DNA of 64,000 nucleotides, taken from NCBI RefSeq assembly GCF_000429185.2, contig NZ_AUBJ02000001.1:372001-436000 (forward strand), written 5' to 3'. This document shows positions 8,924 through 18,359 of the stretch, piece after piece. This DNA is from Actinoalloteichus caeruleus DSM 43889. Its GTDB lineage: Bacteria; Actinomycetota; Actinomycetes; Mycobacteriales; Pseudonocardiaceae. How positions within the stretch are numbered: position 1 is the stretch's first letter; the number at the start of each line of letters is the position of its first letter. The notes under the pieces were generated by a model that saw nothing but the letters and a program-made list of their open reading frames with translations, did no database searches and was not told the origin of the DNA. The position numbers were made by a program, and so were the translations under genes.

Positions 8924-9361
8924 TCACCGCACCACCAGGACCGGGCATTCGGCCGCGCGGACGCACTGCGCGGCCACCGAGCCCAGCATCAGCCGGCCGC
9001 CCCGGCCCCGGTGGCCGAGAACCAGCAGACTGGCGGTCGCGGACGCCGCCAGGAGGACGGTGACGGCGCGCCCCCGGGGCGCGCCCACCGTGACCTCCTC
9101 AGCCTCACCCAGGCAGTCCGCCACGACCCGGACGGTGTGCTCGCGCATCCACCCGGCGTACTCGTCGAGGCTGGGAACCGTCGCGGGCGGCAGGCCCGGG
9201 GGGCGTGACGCGCTCCGCAGCGTCCAGGCCCGCAGGACGTGCAGCGGAGCGGAACGGCACTTCGCTTCGTCGGCTGCGGCCCGGAGCGCGACCAGCGACG
9301 GCCGCGACCCGTCCAGGCCGACGACCACCGGCCCTTCGAAGCTCCCCGAGGACGAGTCCAT
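8924..9361 (-). CDS. Universal stress protein (UspA family)
   Basis: A 145-residue single-domain Usp protein. It starts with the VVVGLDGS strand and ends with the ATP-binding pattern G-2X-G-9X-G-S (GHRGRGGRLMLGS) followed by ECPVLVV. ATP-binding Usp proteins act in stress and dormancy responses; the exact role is unknown. It converges with prcA, with 24 bp between the stops. Confidence 0.88.
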   Translation of the reverse strand: MDSSSGSFEGPVVVGLDGSRPSLVALRAAADEAKCRSAPLHVLRAWTLRSASRPPGLPPATVPSLDEYAGWMREHTVRVVADCLGEAEEVTVGAPRGRAVTVLLAASATASLLVLGHRGRGGRLMLGSVAAQCVRAAECPVLVVR

Positions 9362-9735
9362 ACGGTCCCATCGAACCCGAAGGAAGGGCCGCTGTCGTCA
9401 TCCGATCAGGTCGACTGCCGGCGACGGCCAGTAGCCGGTCCCGGTCCGGTCCACCGGCAGGGCGGCGGCCCCGGCCGGGGCGGGCGGCGAGGCCGGGGCG
9501 TCCTCCGCGCCACCGCCGACCTTCCCCCACCCACGGCGCCGCACGGCCGCTCCGGGCGGGGGCGGGGCGCACGAGCGCCCACCGGCCCGCACGGCGGCGC
9601 CCAGCACCACCCGACCCGGCTCGCGATCCCCCTCCGCGGGAAGCCGGCGACATCCCCCGCGTCCGTCGCGAGCGGGCCGGGACGAGCGAGGCGGTCGGGC
9701 GGGCGGCGGCCCCGCCCGACCACGGCGGTGCTGGT
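9362..9735. other. Gene-free region of 374 bp
   Basis: It lies between the usp start and the PAP2-DAGK stop, both on the minus strand. Extremely GC-rich; no reading frame shows a recognisable domain. It contains the terminator of the upstream gene (9693-9721) and presumably the usp promoter, which I cannot place. Confidence 0.5.
9693..9721 (-). terminator. Hairpin terminator after the PAP2-DAGK gene
   Basis: GGTCGGGCGGG (9693-9703) and CCCGCCCGACC (9711-9721) form a perfect 11-bp stem with a 7-nt loop, 14 nt after the stop codon of the minus-strand gene ending at 9736. Confidence 0.75.
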
Positions 9736-11241
9736 TCAACCACGCCACTCGTCCCGTTCCGGCCAGTGGTAGACGCGCAGCGCACGGGGCCGGGTGGTGA
9801 ACCGGAACCAGCGTCCCGCTGGTGCCACCTCCCCGTCGACCGCGAGCCTGGTCCGGTCGTCGACCAGGTCTACCTCGAAACGCGGCCGCTCCTGCTGCAC
9901 GTACGTGCGGCTGTGGTGCAACGCGCCCGTCAGGGCCGCCCCCAGGAACCGCAGCCGTGAGAACGGCACGTCGGCGCGGACGTAGCGGACATCGAGCAGC
10001 CCGTCGTCCATCCGCTGGCGGTTCATCGGGGCGAAACCGCGGGGTTCGTACACCCCGTTCCCGACGAAGAGGAGCCAGACGGCGCGTTCCCGGCCGTCGA
10101 TCCGCACCCGGATCGGCTCCGCCTCCCGCAGCACGCGGACGAGTGCCGCCGCTCCCGCCAACCACCGGCCCCAGCGGGGCTCCCACCGCTCCCGGTACCG
10201 GACCAGATCCGGGTAACCGCCGAGGCTCGCCGTGTTCACGAACCACCGGCACCCCGCCCCGTCGCCGTCCACGGTCCCGATGTCCACCTCGATGGCCAAG
10301 CCCTCCTCGGTGGCCAACGCGGAACTCCCGGGCGACCCCGCGGCCACGTCCCGCGCGAAGTGGTTCAACGTCCCCGTGGGGATGACCACCAGCGGCAGGC
10401 CCCGCTCGGCGGCCACGGTCGCGACCGCGGCGACGGTGCCGTCACCGCCGGCCACGCCGAGCGCGCGCACCGGCTCCGCGCTGCCGGCCACGGCCTCCTC
10501 GACGTGCCGCCTCAGGTCGGTGGCCTCGTCGTCCGGCGGGGACAGGATCCGGGCCGACGGCCAGGACTCGGACACCAGATCGGTCGGATCGGCACCACCC
10601 GACCCGGAGCCGGGGTTGGCCAGGACCAGCAGCCCCTCGCCGTCGGAGAGCGGGGTGGCCCGCACCGGGGACCGCCGGATCGCGGGCCCGCCGTTCGTCA
10701 GCGGCCACCACCGCCGCGTCGCCAGCGCCACCCCACCGCCGAGCAGCGCGCCGAAGACGACATCGCTGGGCCAGTGGACACCGGTGTGCACCCGCGAGTA
10801 CGCGACCGCCGCACCGAGGGGCGCGACGACCGGGAGGGCTTTCGGCGCCTCCATGCCCACGGCCGTGACGAAGGCCGCAGCCGAGGCGGCGTGGCCGGAC
10901 GGGAACGACGAGGAGACGGGTGGAGCCGCGTAACGCCGCTCCGCCGAGATCAGGTCCGTCGCGGGCCGCCTCCGGGGCACCAACGGCTTCCCGACGAGGT
11001 TCGCGGTGAAGCTCGCTCCGGCGATCGAGATCACGGCGCGGTACGCGGCACGCCGCGTCACACCTTCGCGTGACGCCAGTAGGGCGGCGATCCCGAACCA
11101 GAGCAGGCTGTGGTTCGCGGCGGTGCCCAGGCCCCTGAACACCGCGTCAGCTCTGGTCGCCGGTAGTCGGCCGCTCGCGCGCACCAGTCTCCCGTCCAGC
11201 CGGTTCGTCCGTCTCAGAGCCTCGGACACCCACTTTCGCAT
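9736..11241 (-). CDS. PAP2 phosphatase-diacylglycerol/sphingosine kinase fusion
   Basis: A 501-residue bifunctional lipid enzyme. The N-terminal half is a membrane PAP2 phosphatase with all three motifs: [17 protein letters not shown] and [12 protein letters not shown] (about residues 85-170). The C-terminal half is a diacylglycerol-kinase catalytic domain (LCB5/YegS type) with the ATP-site GGDGT near residue 265 and a typical C-terminal beta sandwich. Together they could interconvert phosphorylated and free lipids or polyprenols at the membrane. The arrangement is known in actinomycetes. ATG 11241 lies 6 nt after TAGCTT; the GTG just before it (11244) is the alternative start. Confidence 0.9.
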   Translation of the reverse strand: MRKWVSEALRRTNRLDGRLVRASGRLPATRADAVFRGLGTAANHSLLWFGIAALLASREGVTRRAAYRAVISIAGASFTANLVGKPLVPRRRPATDLISAERRYAAPPVSSSFPSGHAASAAAFVTAVGMEAPKALPVVAPLGAAVAYSRVHTGVHWPSDVVFGALLGGGVALATRRWWPLTNGGPAIRRSPVRATPLSDGEGLLVLANPGSGSGGADPTDLVSESWPSARILSPPDDEATDLRRHVEEAVAGSAEPVRALGVAGGDGTVAAVATVAAERGLPLVVIPTGTLNHFARDVAAGSPGSSALATEEGLAIEVDIGTVDGDGAGCRWFVNTASLGGYPDLVRYRERWEPRWGRWLAGAAALVRVLREAEPIRVRIDGRERAVWLLFVGNGVYEPRGFAPMNRQRMDDGLLDVRYVRADVPFSRLRFLGAALTGALHHSRTYVQQERPRFEVDLVDDRTRLAVDGEVAPAGRWFRFTTRPRALRVYHWPERDEWRG

Positions 11242-11247
11242 CACCAG

Positions 11248-11253
11248 AAGCTA
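11248..11253 (-). promoter_or_regulatory. -10 element of leaderless PAP2-DAGK promoter
   Basis: Minus-strand TAGCTT, 6 nt before ATG 11241. Confidence 0.5.
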
Positions 11254-11295
11254 GCGCCCCCCGAATGGATCACGGAGGGAGCGGGCGGAGTCGCT

Positions 11296-11301
11296 TACTG
11301 T
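11296..11301 (+). promoter_or_regulatory. -10 element of leaderless pafA promoter
   Basis: TACTGT, 6 nt before the pafA ATG (11308), which has no separate leader. Confidence 0.5.
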
Positions 11302-11307
11302 GGAGCC

Positions 11308-12666
11308 ATGCAGCGGCGGATTTTCGGTATCGAAACCGAGTTCGGGGTGACCTGCACCTTTCACGGGCAGCGCCGGTTGTCGCCGGACGAGGTCGCGAGG
11401 TATTTGTTCCGCCGGGTGGTCTCCTGGGGCCGCTCGTCCAACGTCTTCCTGCGCAACGGCTCCCGCCTGTACCTCGACGTCGGATCCCATCCCGAGTACG
11501 CGACCGCCGAGTGCGACGAACTCATCCAGCTGGTCACCCACGACAAGGCCGGGGAGCGGGTCCTGGAGGACCTGCTGGTCGACGCCGAACGCCGGCTCGC
11601 GGAGGAGGGCATCGGCGGGGACATCTTCCTGTTCAAGAACAACACCGACTCGGCCGGCAACTCCTACGGGTGCCACGAGAACTACCTGGTCGCCAGGGCG
11701 GGCGAGTTCGCGAGGATCGCCGACGTCCTGCTGCCGTTCCTCGTGACGCGCCAGCTCATCAGCGGGGCGGGGAAGGTCCTCCAGACCCCCAGGGGCGCGG
11801 TGTACTGCCTGTCGCAGCGGGCCGAGCACATCTGGGAAGGGGTTTCGAGCGCGACCACCCGCTCGCGGCCGATCATCAACACCAGGGACGAGCCGCACGC
11901 CGACGCCGAACGCTACCGGCGGCTGCACGTCATCGTTGGTGACTCGAACATGTCCGAGGTCACGACGCTGCTCAAGGTCGGCACCACCAACCTGGTGCTG
12001 GAGATGATCGAGGCGGGCGTCCAGTTCCGCGACTTCACGCTGGACAACCCGATCCGCGCCATCCGGGAGATCAGCCACGACCTCACCGGTCAGCGGGGCG
12101 TTCGGCTCGCCGGCGGCCGGGAGGCCTCGGCGCTGGAGATCCAGCGGGACTACCACCAGCGCGCCACCGAGTACCTGCGGGAGCGCGGCAGCGACGCCAC
12201 TCTCGACCGGGTGATGGAGCTCTGGGACCGCACGCTGCGCGCCGTGGAGACCCAGGACTTCAGCCTGATCGACCGGGAGGTCGACTGGGCGATCAAACAC
12301 CGGCTGTTGCAGCGCTACCGCGAGAAGCACCAGATCGGCCTGTCCAACCCGCGACTGGCGCAGATCGACCTGGCCTACCACGACATCCGGAGGGGCCGGG
12401 GGCTGTTCGACCTCCTCCAGCGCAAGGCACTGGTCGAGCGGGCGACCGACGACGGCGAGATCGAGGCCGCCAAGGACACCCCTCCCCAGTCGACGAGGGC
12501 CAAGCTCCGGGGCGACTTCATCTCCGCCGCGCAGAACGCCGGTCGGGACTTCACGGTGGACTGGGTGCACCTCAAGCTGAACGACCAGGCCCAGCGCACC
12601 GTGCTGTGCAAGGACCCGTTCCGCGCGGTGGACGAGCGGGTGGAGCGCCTCATCTCGTCGTTGTGA
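11308..12666 (+). CDS. pafA: Pup-protein ligase PafA
   Basis: A 452-residue ligase that uses ATP to join the C-terminal Glu of deamidated Pup to substrate lysines. It starts [14 protein letters not shown], with the conserved acidic metal and nucleotide residues, and contains [13 protein letters not shown] and [12 protein letters not shown], motifs shared with Dop, but lacks the Dop loop. Length is normal. It has its own promoter and is separated from prcA by the usp and lipid-kinase genes. pafB follows after 89 bp. Confidence 0.96.
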   Translation: MQRRIFGIETEFGVTCTFHGQRRLSPDEVARYLFRRVVSWGRSSNVFLRNGSRLYLDVGSHPEYATAECDELIQLVTHDKAGERVLEDLLVDAERRLAEEGIGGDIFLFKNNTDSAGNSYGCHENYLVARAGEFARIADVLLPFLVTRQLISGAGKVLQTPRGAVYCLSQRAEHIWEGVSSATTRSRPIINTRDEPHADAERYRRLHVIVGDSNMSEVTTLLKVGTTNLVLEMIEAGVQFRDFTLDNPIRAIREISHDLTGQRGVRLAGGREASALEIQRDYHQRATEYLRERGSDATLDRVMELWDRTLRAVETQDFSLIDREVDWAIKHRLLQRYREKHQIGLSNPRLAQIDLAYHDIRRGRGLFDLLQRKALVERATDDGEIEAAKDTPPQSTRAKLRGDFISAAQNAGRDFTVDWVHLKLNDQAQRTVLCKDPFRAVDERVERLISSL

Positions 12667-12743
12667 CCACTCCCCGGTGCGGGCACCGCCCGCGCGGATG
12701 ATGTTCCCCCCGGCCTCCCGGAGGGCGGGCGGGGCGGGGCCGC

Positions 12744-12749
12744 TAGGGT
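12744..12749 (+). promoter_or_regulatory. -10 element of leaderless pafB promoter
   Basis: TAGGGT ends 6 nt before GTG 12756; this spacing favours 12756 over the in-frame GTG at 12753. Confidence 0.5.
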
Positions 12750-12755
12750 GCGGTG

Positions 12756-13735
12756 GTGTCCTCCGCACGTGCCGAACGCCTGGTCAACCTGGTGCTCTGT
12801 CTGTTGTCCTCCCGTCAGTACCTGACCGCGGACCGCATCCGCGGCATCGTCCCCGGGTACGCGACGGCCCCCAGCAGCGAGGCCTTTTTCCGCATGTTCG
12901 AACGGGACAAGGCCGAGTTGCGGGACCTCGGCATCCCCGTGGAGACCGGGCGCAACTCGGTCTTCGACAACACCGAGGGGTATCGGATCACGCGCCCCGA
13001 CTACGAACTCGGTGAGATCGACCTCGAGGCCGACGAGGCCGCGGCGGTGGGACTCGCGGTCCGGTTGTGGGAGTCCCCGGAGTTCTCCCAGGCCGCGCAC
13101 GGGGCGCTGCTCAAGTTACGGGCCGCCGGGGTCGAGCTGGACCTGAGCGTGGGGGCCGCCGTCGAACCGAAGGTGCGCATCGCCGAGCCCGCCTTCGACG
13201 CCCTGCGCGCGGCGGTGGAGAACGGCCAGGTCGTCACCTTCCGGCACCGCCGTTCCTCGGAGCCGGAGCCGGACGCCCGGCTGCGCACGGTGGAACCCTG
13301 GGGAGTGGTCTCCTGGCGAGGCCGCTGGTACCTGGTCGGCCATGACCGGGACCGGGGTGCGACCCGCTGCTTCCGGCTCTCCCGCATCGTCGGCGCTGTT
13401 CGCGCCGTCGGCGAACCGGGAGCCGTTCACCGACCGAGCGACGCCGACCTGCTCAGGATCGTCGCCGGCAGCGCCGACCCCGCTCCCGCACCGGAACCGG
13501 CAGTGCTCTGGATCGCGGCGGACCGGGCGCACGGTCTCCGCCGGCACGCCACCACCGTCGGCGGCCGCGAGGTGGGTGGGACACCGGGTGACGTCGTCGA
13601 GATCGAGTTCCGGTCCCTCTCCTCGGCGGCGGACTGGATCGCCGGCTACGCCCCGACGTGCTGGTGATCGAGCCGGCCGGCCTGGCCGACGCCGTCGCCG
13701 CGGTGCTCGGTGGAATTGTGGAGGAGACCCGATGA
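12756..13735 (+). CDS. pafB: WYL-domain transcription factor PafB (frameshifted near its end)
   Basis: N-terminal winged helix-turn-helix followed by a WYL domain (GRWYLVGHDRDRGATRCFRLSRI region). With PafC it forms the activator of the RecA-independent DNA damage response known from mycobacteria. As read, the frame stops at 13667 after AGYAPTCW. Inserting one base near 13650 (GGCTAC-GCCCC) restores GPDVLVIEPAGLADAV... and a stop at 13733-13735 that overlaps the pafC ATG as ATGA, exactly the usual arrangement. The shift is therefore probably a sequencing error or a very recent mutation. Confidence 0.88.
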
Positions 13736-14706
13736 GCAACGCGTCCTCGCAGCGGCTCGCCCGACTGCTCGCCCTCGTCCCCTACCTGTTGGCCCGCCCT
13801 GGGATCCTGGTCGAGGAGGCCGCCCGGGATTTCGGGGTGACCCCGAAACAGCTGCGCAAGGACCTGGAGCTGCTGTGGATGTGCGGGCTCCCCGGCTACG
13901 GACCGGGTGACCTGATCGACCTGTCGTTCGACGACGAGACGGTGACCGTCTCCTTCGACGCCGGCATGGACCGTCCCCTGCGGCTCACCGCCACCGAGGC
14001 GACCTCGTTGCTGGTGGCGCTGCGCGCCCTCGCCGACACGCCCGGGGTGACGGACACCGAGGCGGTCAGCCGAGCCGTCGCCAAGATCGAGGACGCGGTG
14101 GGCCAGGCCCAGCCCAGCGGCGTCGTGATCGGGTTGGGCGGGCGACCAGGCGTCGCCGAGACGGTCCAGCGCACGGTGACGAGGGCCGTGGACGAGGGCC
14201 GGGCCCTCCGCATCCGCTACTACACGGCGTCCCGCGACGCCATCACCACTCGCGTGGTGGACCCGAAGCGGGTCCTCCTGATGGACGGGCACAGCTACCT
14301 GGACGCCTGGTGCCGGCAGGCCGAAGCGACCCGGTTGTTCCGGCTGGACCGGGTCGACGAGGCCGTGCTGCTCGACGAGCCAGCCCGCACCCCGGAGGAG
14401 GCGGAACCCGTGGACGTCGCGGGCGGGGCGTTCCGCGCCACGCCGGACCAGGAGACGGCGGTGCTCGAACTGACCCAGGACGCCCGCTGGGTCAGCGAGT
14501 ACTACCCGACGGACGAACGCACCGAACTGCCCGACGGGCGGCTGCGGGTGCGGCTCCGCTACTCGGACCGCTCCTGGGTCGTCCGACTGGTGCTGGGCCT
14601 GGGCGGCCGGGCCAGGGTCGTCGAGCCGCTGCCGTTGGGCGCCGAGATCGCCGAACGCGCCGAGCGGGCGCTCCGGCTGGCCGATGAGCTGGCCGACGCC
14701 CGCTGA
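13732..14706 (+). CDS. pafC: WYL-domain transcription factor PafC
   Basis: A 324-residue partner of PafB with an N-terminal helix-turn-helix (RLARLLALVPYLLARPGILVEEAA region, with VTPKQLRKDLELLWMCG) and a WYL domain (SYLDAWCRQAEATRLFRLDRV) plus C-terminal extension. The ATG at 13732 overlaps the corrected pafB stop (ATGA), implying translational coupling. Confidence 0.93.
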   Translation: MSNASSQRLARLLALVPYLLARPGILVEEAARDFGVTPKQLRKDLELLWMCGLPGYGPGDLIDLSFDDETVTVSFDAGMDRPLRLTATEATSLLVALRALADTPGVTDTEAVSRAVAKIEDAVGQAQPSGVVIGLGGRPGVAETVQRTVTRAVDEGRALRIRYYTASRDAITTRVVDPKRVLLMDGHSYLDAWCRQAEATRLFRLDRVDEAVLLDEPARTPEEAEPVDVAGGAFRATPDQETAVLELTQDARWVSEYYPTDERTELPDGRLRVRLRYSDRSWVVRLVLGLGGRARVVEPLPLGAEIAERAERALRLADELADAR

Positions 14707-14717
14707 GTGGAGCTCGC

Positions 14718-14723
14718 TACCGT
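14718..14723 (+). promoter_or_regulatory. -10 element of a leaderless promoter for the small membrane protein
   Basis: TACCGT, 6 nt before GTG 14730. Confidence 0.4.
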
Positions 14724-14729
14724 GTCCCG

Positions 14730-14981
14730 GTGATCATCGAAAGCTCGCACGTGGTTCTCGCGGTCGTCCTCGCCGTCGTCGCCGTCGCGCTCGTCGTGCT
14801 CGCCGTCGCGGTGCGCCGTGCGCTGCGTGCCGCTCGTCGGACCAGTGCCGCGCGGAGCCGGCTGTCCGCGCGGTTCGCTGACCGGGGTGGTCTGCTCCGG
14901 GCGCGGACGGCGGCGCTGAAGGTGGCCGTGGCGGAGCGGCGCGGGACGTCGAACACGCGGGGGAGCCGGCGGGAAGCGTAG
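14730..14981 (+). CDS. Small single-span membrane protein between pafC and tatA
   Basis: An 83-residue protein: a short N-terminus, one hydrophobic segment of Val/Leu/Ala (about residues 8-27), then a long basic cytoplasmic tail rich in Arg and Ala. No family is recognised. It is considered real because its GTG sits 6 nt after a TACCGT -10 element and because it fills the gap between pafC and tatA on the same strand. Function unknown. Confidence 0.55.
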   Translation: MIIESSHVVLAVVLAVVAVALVVLAVAVRRALRAARRTSAARSRLSARFADRGGLLRARTAALKVAVAERRGTSNTRGSRREA

Positions 14982-15040
14982 GCGGATCACACCCGGTCCG
15001 GGAGTACCCTGCCAGTGACCCCGAAACGTGGGAGAGGACC

Positions 15041-15348
15041 ATGCCCAATATCGGTACCGCCGAGATCCTGATCATCGCCGTCGTGCTCGTCCTGCTGTTC
15101 GGTGCCACGAAGCTGCCGGCGATGGCCAGGTCCCTCGGCCAGTCGGCGCGCATCCTCAAGGCCGAGGTCAAGGGCATGAAGCGGGACGGGGAGCCGCGGG
15201 ACGGGACGGAGGCCCCGCAGTCCGCCCCCGCCGCCCCGTGGCCCCCGCCGTCGCGCCGGCCCCGCCGGCCGGCCCCGCGAACACCCTGGCGAACCAGGCC
15301 GATGGAGCACCGGCGGCCAACCCCGGCCAACAGGCCCCGCCCTCCTGA
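15041..15348 (+). CDS. tatA: Sec-independent translocase subunit TatA (frameshifted in the tail)
   Basis: TatA forms the pore part of the twin-arginine export machinery. The N-terminal membrane helix, hinge and amphipathic helix are textbook (MPNIGTAEILIIAVVLVLLF, then GATKLPAMARSLGQSARILK). As read, the frame then runs into helY. Adding one C in the CCCCG run near 15235-15239 gives a Pro/Ala/Gln-rich tail typical of TatA that ends APPS with a stop at 15346-15348 (about 102 residues). tatC, which normally follows, is missing; helY starts 36 bp later. Confidence 0.88.
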
Positions 15349-15384
15349 TCCCCGTTCGTCCGGGGTATGTGAAAGCCTGGGAGC

Positions 15385-18168
15385 GTGGCCCGACGCCCCG
15401 CATCCCAGCACGCCCCGCTCGACCCCGCGCAGCGGTACGCCGCCGCGCGCCAGCGTGCGGCGCATCCCAAGCTCACCGACTTCCTGGGTGAGCTCTCCTT
15501 CGAGCTCGACCCGTTCCAGCGAACCGCCTGCCAGGCCCTGGAGGTGGGGCACGGTGTTCTGGTGTGCGCGCCCACCGGGGCCGGCAAGACCGTGGTGGGG
15601 GAGTTCGCGGTGCACCTGGCGTTGGGCGAGGGCCGCAAGTGCTTCTACACGACGCCGATCAAGGCGTTGTCCAACCAGAAGTACGCCGACCTCACCGCTC
15701 GGTACGGCCCGGACCGCGTGGGCCTGCTCACCGGGGACACCGCCATCAACGGCGACGCTCCCGTGGTGGTGATGACGACCGAGGTGCTGCGGAACATGCT
15801 GTACGCGGGTTCCACCACCCTCGAGGGCCTCGACTACGTGGTGATGGACGAGGTCCACTACCTCGCGGACCGCTTCCGGGGCGCGGTGTGGGAGGAGGTC
15901 ATCCTGCACCTGCCGGAACACGTCCGCCTCGTCTCGCTGTCCGCCACGGTCAGCAACGCCGAGGAGTTCGGTGAGTGGCTGGTGGAGGTCCGGGGAGACA
16001 CCACGGTCGTCGTCGACGAGCACCGCCCGGTGCCGCTGTGGCAGCACATGATGGTGGGCAACCGGCTGCTGGACCTCTTCGGCGGCGAGTCCGGTGGCGA
16101 ACTCCGGGTCAACCCCCGGCTGCTGCAGCAGTTGGAGAGGGTGGACCGACTCGAGTTCCCACTCCGCCGCCCGCGCCGGGGCCCCCGGGACCGGGGACGG
16201 GACGCCCAGCGGCCACCGGAGAGCCGGTACCGCCCCCCGGGGCGGCCGGAGATCGTGCGCCGGCTCGACGACGCCGCCCTCCTGCCGGCGATCCTGTTCG
16301 TCTTCAGCCGGGCCGGTTGCGACGCGGCCGTCGGGCAGTGCGTGCGCTCGGGCCTGCGGTTGACCTCGGAAGACGAGGCCGAGGAGATCCGGCGGATCGT
16401 CGACCTGAAGACGGCGGACCTGCCGGACACCGACCTGGGCGTGCTGGGCTTCTGGGAATGGCGGGAGGCGCTGGAGCGCGGGATCGCCAGCCACCACGCC
16501 GGCCTGCTGCCGGCCTTCAAGGAGACCGTGGAGGAGCTGTTCGTCCGGGGCCTGGTGCGGGCGGTCTTCGCCACCGAGACCCTCGCGCTGGGCATCAACA
16601 TGCCCGCCAGGACGGTGGTGCTGGAGAAGCTCGTCAAGTTCAACGGTGAGACGCACGCCGACCTCACGCCCGGTGAGTACACGCAGCTGACCGGTCGCGC
16701 CGGGCGGCGGGGGATCGACGTCGAGGGGCACGCGGTCGTCGTCTGGCAGCCGGGGATGGATCCACGGCAGGTGGGAGGGCTGGCCTCGACGCGGACCTAC
16801 CCCCTGCGCTCGTCCTTCCGGCCCGCCTACAACATGGCCGTGAACCTCGTCCACCGCGTGGGCACGCCGGCCGCGCGCGAACTGCTCGAACAGTCCTTCG
16901 CCCAGTTCCAGGCAGACCGGTCGGTGGTGGGGCTGTCCCGCAAGATCGAGCGGTCGGAGGAGGCGCTGGCGGGGTACCGGGAATCGGCCACCTGCCACCT
17001 GGGCGATTTCGGCGAGTACTTCGACCTGAGGCGCAAGATCTCCGCGCGGGAGAAGGCGCTGGCACGGCAGAACACCGCCAGCCGCCGGGCCGCCGCGGCC
17101 GCCTCACTCGAACGGCTGCGCAAGGGTGACGTCATCGCGGTGCCCTCGGGGCGCCGCTCCGGACTCGCGGTCGTGGTGGACCCCGGGCTCAGCCCGATCA
17201 ACGAGCCCCGGCCCCTCGTGGTGACCGAGGACAGGTGGGCCGGGCGGCTCTCCGTGGCCGACTTCCCCGCGCCGGTCGAGGCCCTCGGCCGGCTCCGACT
17301 GCCCAAGCACGTGGACGTGCGCTCGCCCCGTTCGCGGCGTGACCTGGCCTCCACCATCCGCAACACGGGCATCGACGTCCCACCCCGGAGCCGGCGTCGG
17401 GCGGGCGTAGACGACGATGACGAGCTCAACGCGCTGCGCCGTGCCCTGCGGGCCCATCCCTGCCACGGCTGCGACCAGCGGGAGGACCACGCGCGGTGGG
17501 CCGAACGCCACGAGCGGCTGAGCCGGGAGGTCCACCAGCTGCGGGGGAAGGTCGCCGGCACGACCCACTCGTTGGTGCGCACCTTCGACCGGATCCGCTC
17601 GTTGTTGCGCGCGCTGGGGTACCTCGACGGCGACGGGGCGGAGGAACGGCTCACCGAACACGGCCGTCGGCTCTCCCGCCTCTACAGCGAGTCCGACCTG
17701 CTGGCCGCCGAGTGCCTGCGCCGGGACATCTGGCGGGACCTCGAACCGGCGGAGCTCGCCGCCGTCGTCTCCGCGCTGGTGTACGAGTCCCGCCGGGAGG
17801 GAGCCGTGGTCGGCCCGCTGCCCGCCGGTCCCATCACCGAGGCCCTGACCCGTACCAGCCAGATCTGGGCCGAGGTCGAGGACCGGGAACGCCAGCACCG
17901 GTTGGACCGGACCCGGGAACCCGACCCGGGGTTCGCCTGGCCGGTGTTCCGGTGGGCGCGGGGTGAGTCGCTCGAACGCGTCCTGACCGCCGCCGCGTCG
18001 GCGGGGCAGGAACTCTCCGCCGGCGACTTCGTGCGGTGGTGCCGGCAGGTGGTGGACCTCCTGGACCAGTTGCGGGACGTCGTGGGCGCCGGGAACCCGG
18101 TCGGGGCGGCGGCGGGGAGGGCGGTCCGTGCCGTGCGACGAGGTGTCGTCGCCATGGGTTCGGTGTGA
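15385..18168 (+). CDS. helY: Ski2/Mtr4-like DEAD/DEAH-box helicase HelY
   Basis: A 927-residue superfamily-2 helicase (Rv2092c type), presumed to act in RNA turnover. Motif I APTGAGKT is near residue 65, motif II DEVH near 155, motif III SAT near 185, and motif VI QLTGRAGRRGID near 435. The C-terminal half has the Ski2/Mtr4-type helical region with a CHGC...H cluster around 690. The GTG start at 15385 gives the standard length. In relatives it follows tatA-tatC; here it directly follows tatA. It may be leaderless, since AAGCCT ends 6 nt before the GTG. Confidence 0.93.
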   Translation: MARRPASQHAPLDPAQRYAAARQRAAHPKLTDFLGELSFELDPFQRTACQALEVGHGVLVCAPTGAGKTVVGEFAVHLALGEGRKCFYTTPIKALSNQKYADLTARYGPDRVGLLTGDTAINGDAPVVVMTTEVLRNMLYAGSTTLEGLDYVVMDEVHYLADRFRGAVWEEVILHLPEHVRLVSLSATVSNAEEFGEWLVEVRGDTTVVVDEHRPVPLWQHMMVGNRLLDLFGGESGGELRVNPRLLQQLERVDRLEFPLRRPRRGPRDRGRDAQRPPESRYRPPGRPEIVRRLDDAALLPAILFVFSRAGCDAAVGQCVRSGLRLTSEDEAEEIRRIVDLKTADLPDTDLGVLGFWEWREALERGIASHHAGLLPAFKETVEELFVRGLVRAVFATETLALGINMPARTVVLEKLVKFNGETHADLTPGEYTQLTGRAGRRGIDVEGHAVVVWQPGMDPRQVGGLASTRTYPLRSSFRPAYNMAVNLVHRVGTPAARELLEQSFAQFQADRSVVGLSRKIERSEEALAGYRESATCHLGDFGEYFDLRRKISAREKALARQNTASRRAAAAASLERLRKGDVIAVPSGRRSGLAVVVDPGLSPINEPRPLVVTEDRWAGRLSVADFPAPVEALGRLRLPKHVDVRSPRSRRDLASTIRNTGIDVPPRSRRRAGVDDDDELNALRRALRAHPCHGCDQREDHARWAERHERLSREVHQLRGKVAGTTHSLVRTFDRIRSLLRALGYLDGDGAEERLTEHGRRLSRLYSESDLLAAECLRRDIWRDLEPAELAAVVSALVYESRREGAVVGPLPAGPITEALTRTSQIWAEVEDRERQHRLDRTREPDPGFAWPVFRWARGESLERVLTAAASAGQELSAGDFVRWCRQVVDLLDQLRDVVGAGNPVGAAAGRAVRAVRRGVVAMGSV

Positions 18169-18175
18169 GCCCACT

Positions 18176-18195
18176 CCCCGGGGTGACCTCCGGGG
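18176..18195 (+). terminator. Hairpin terminator after helY
   Basis: CCCCGG and CCGGGG pair around an 8-nt loop that can itself fold (GGT/ACC), 7 nt after the helY stop. Confidence 0.5.
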
Positions 18196-18359
18196 CACTC
18201 CGGTCCGTGACCGGGTCCCTCGGCGGTCCGGTGTCACAAGCTGAGCTACCACCACCCGAAGAAGACCTGATGGGAGCTATGGTTTGATCGGCGTCCACCG
18301 GTTCCGGTGTCCCGAAGCCGGCGCGCCCACGAACACGCACGCTCACGCCGGAGGCCAAC

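Noticed and set aside
9398-10252. 284-codon minus-strand frame covering the usp-DAGK gap
   Set aside because: Shadow of the DAGK domain in its first half and Arg/Pro-rich without motif in the rest; a terminator hairpin lies inside it.
15041-15772. TatA as a 243-residue protein fused out of frame into helY
   Set aside because: After residue 66 the sequence is Arg/Pro/Ser-rich frameshift product overlapping helY by almost 400 bp; a one-base correction gives a normal TatA.
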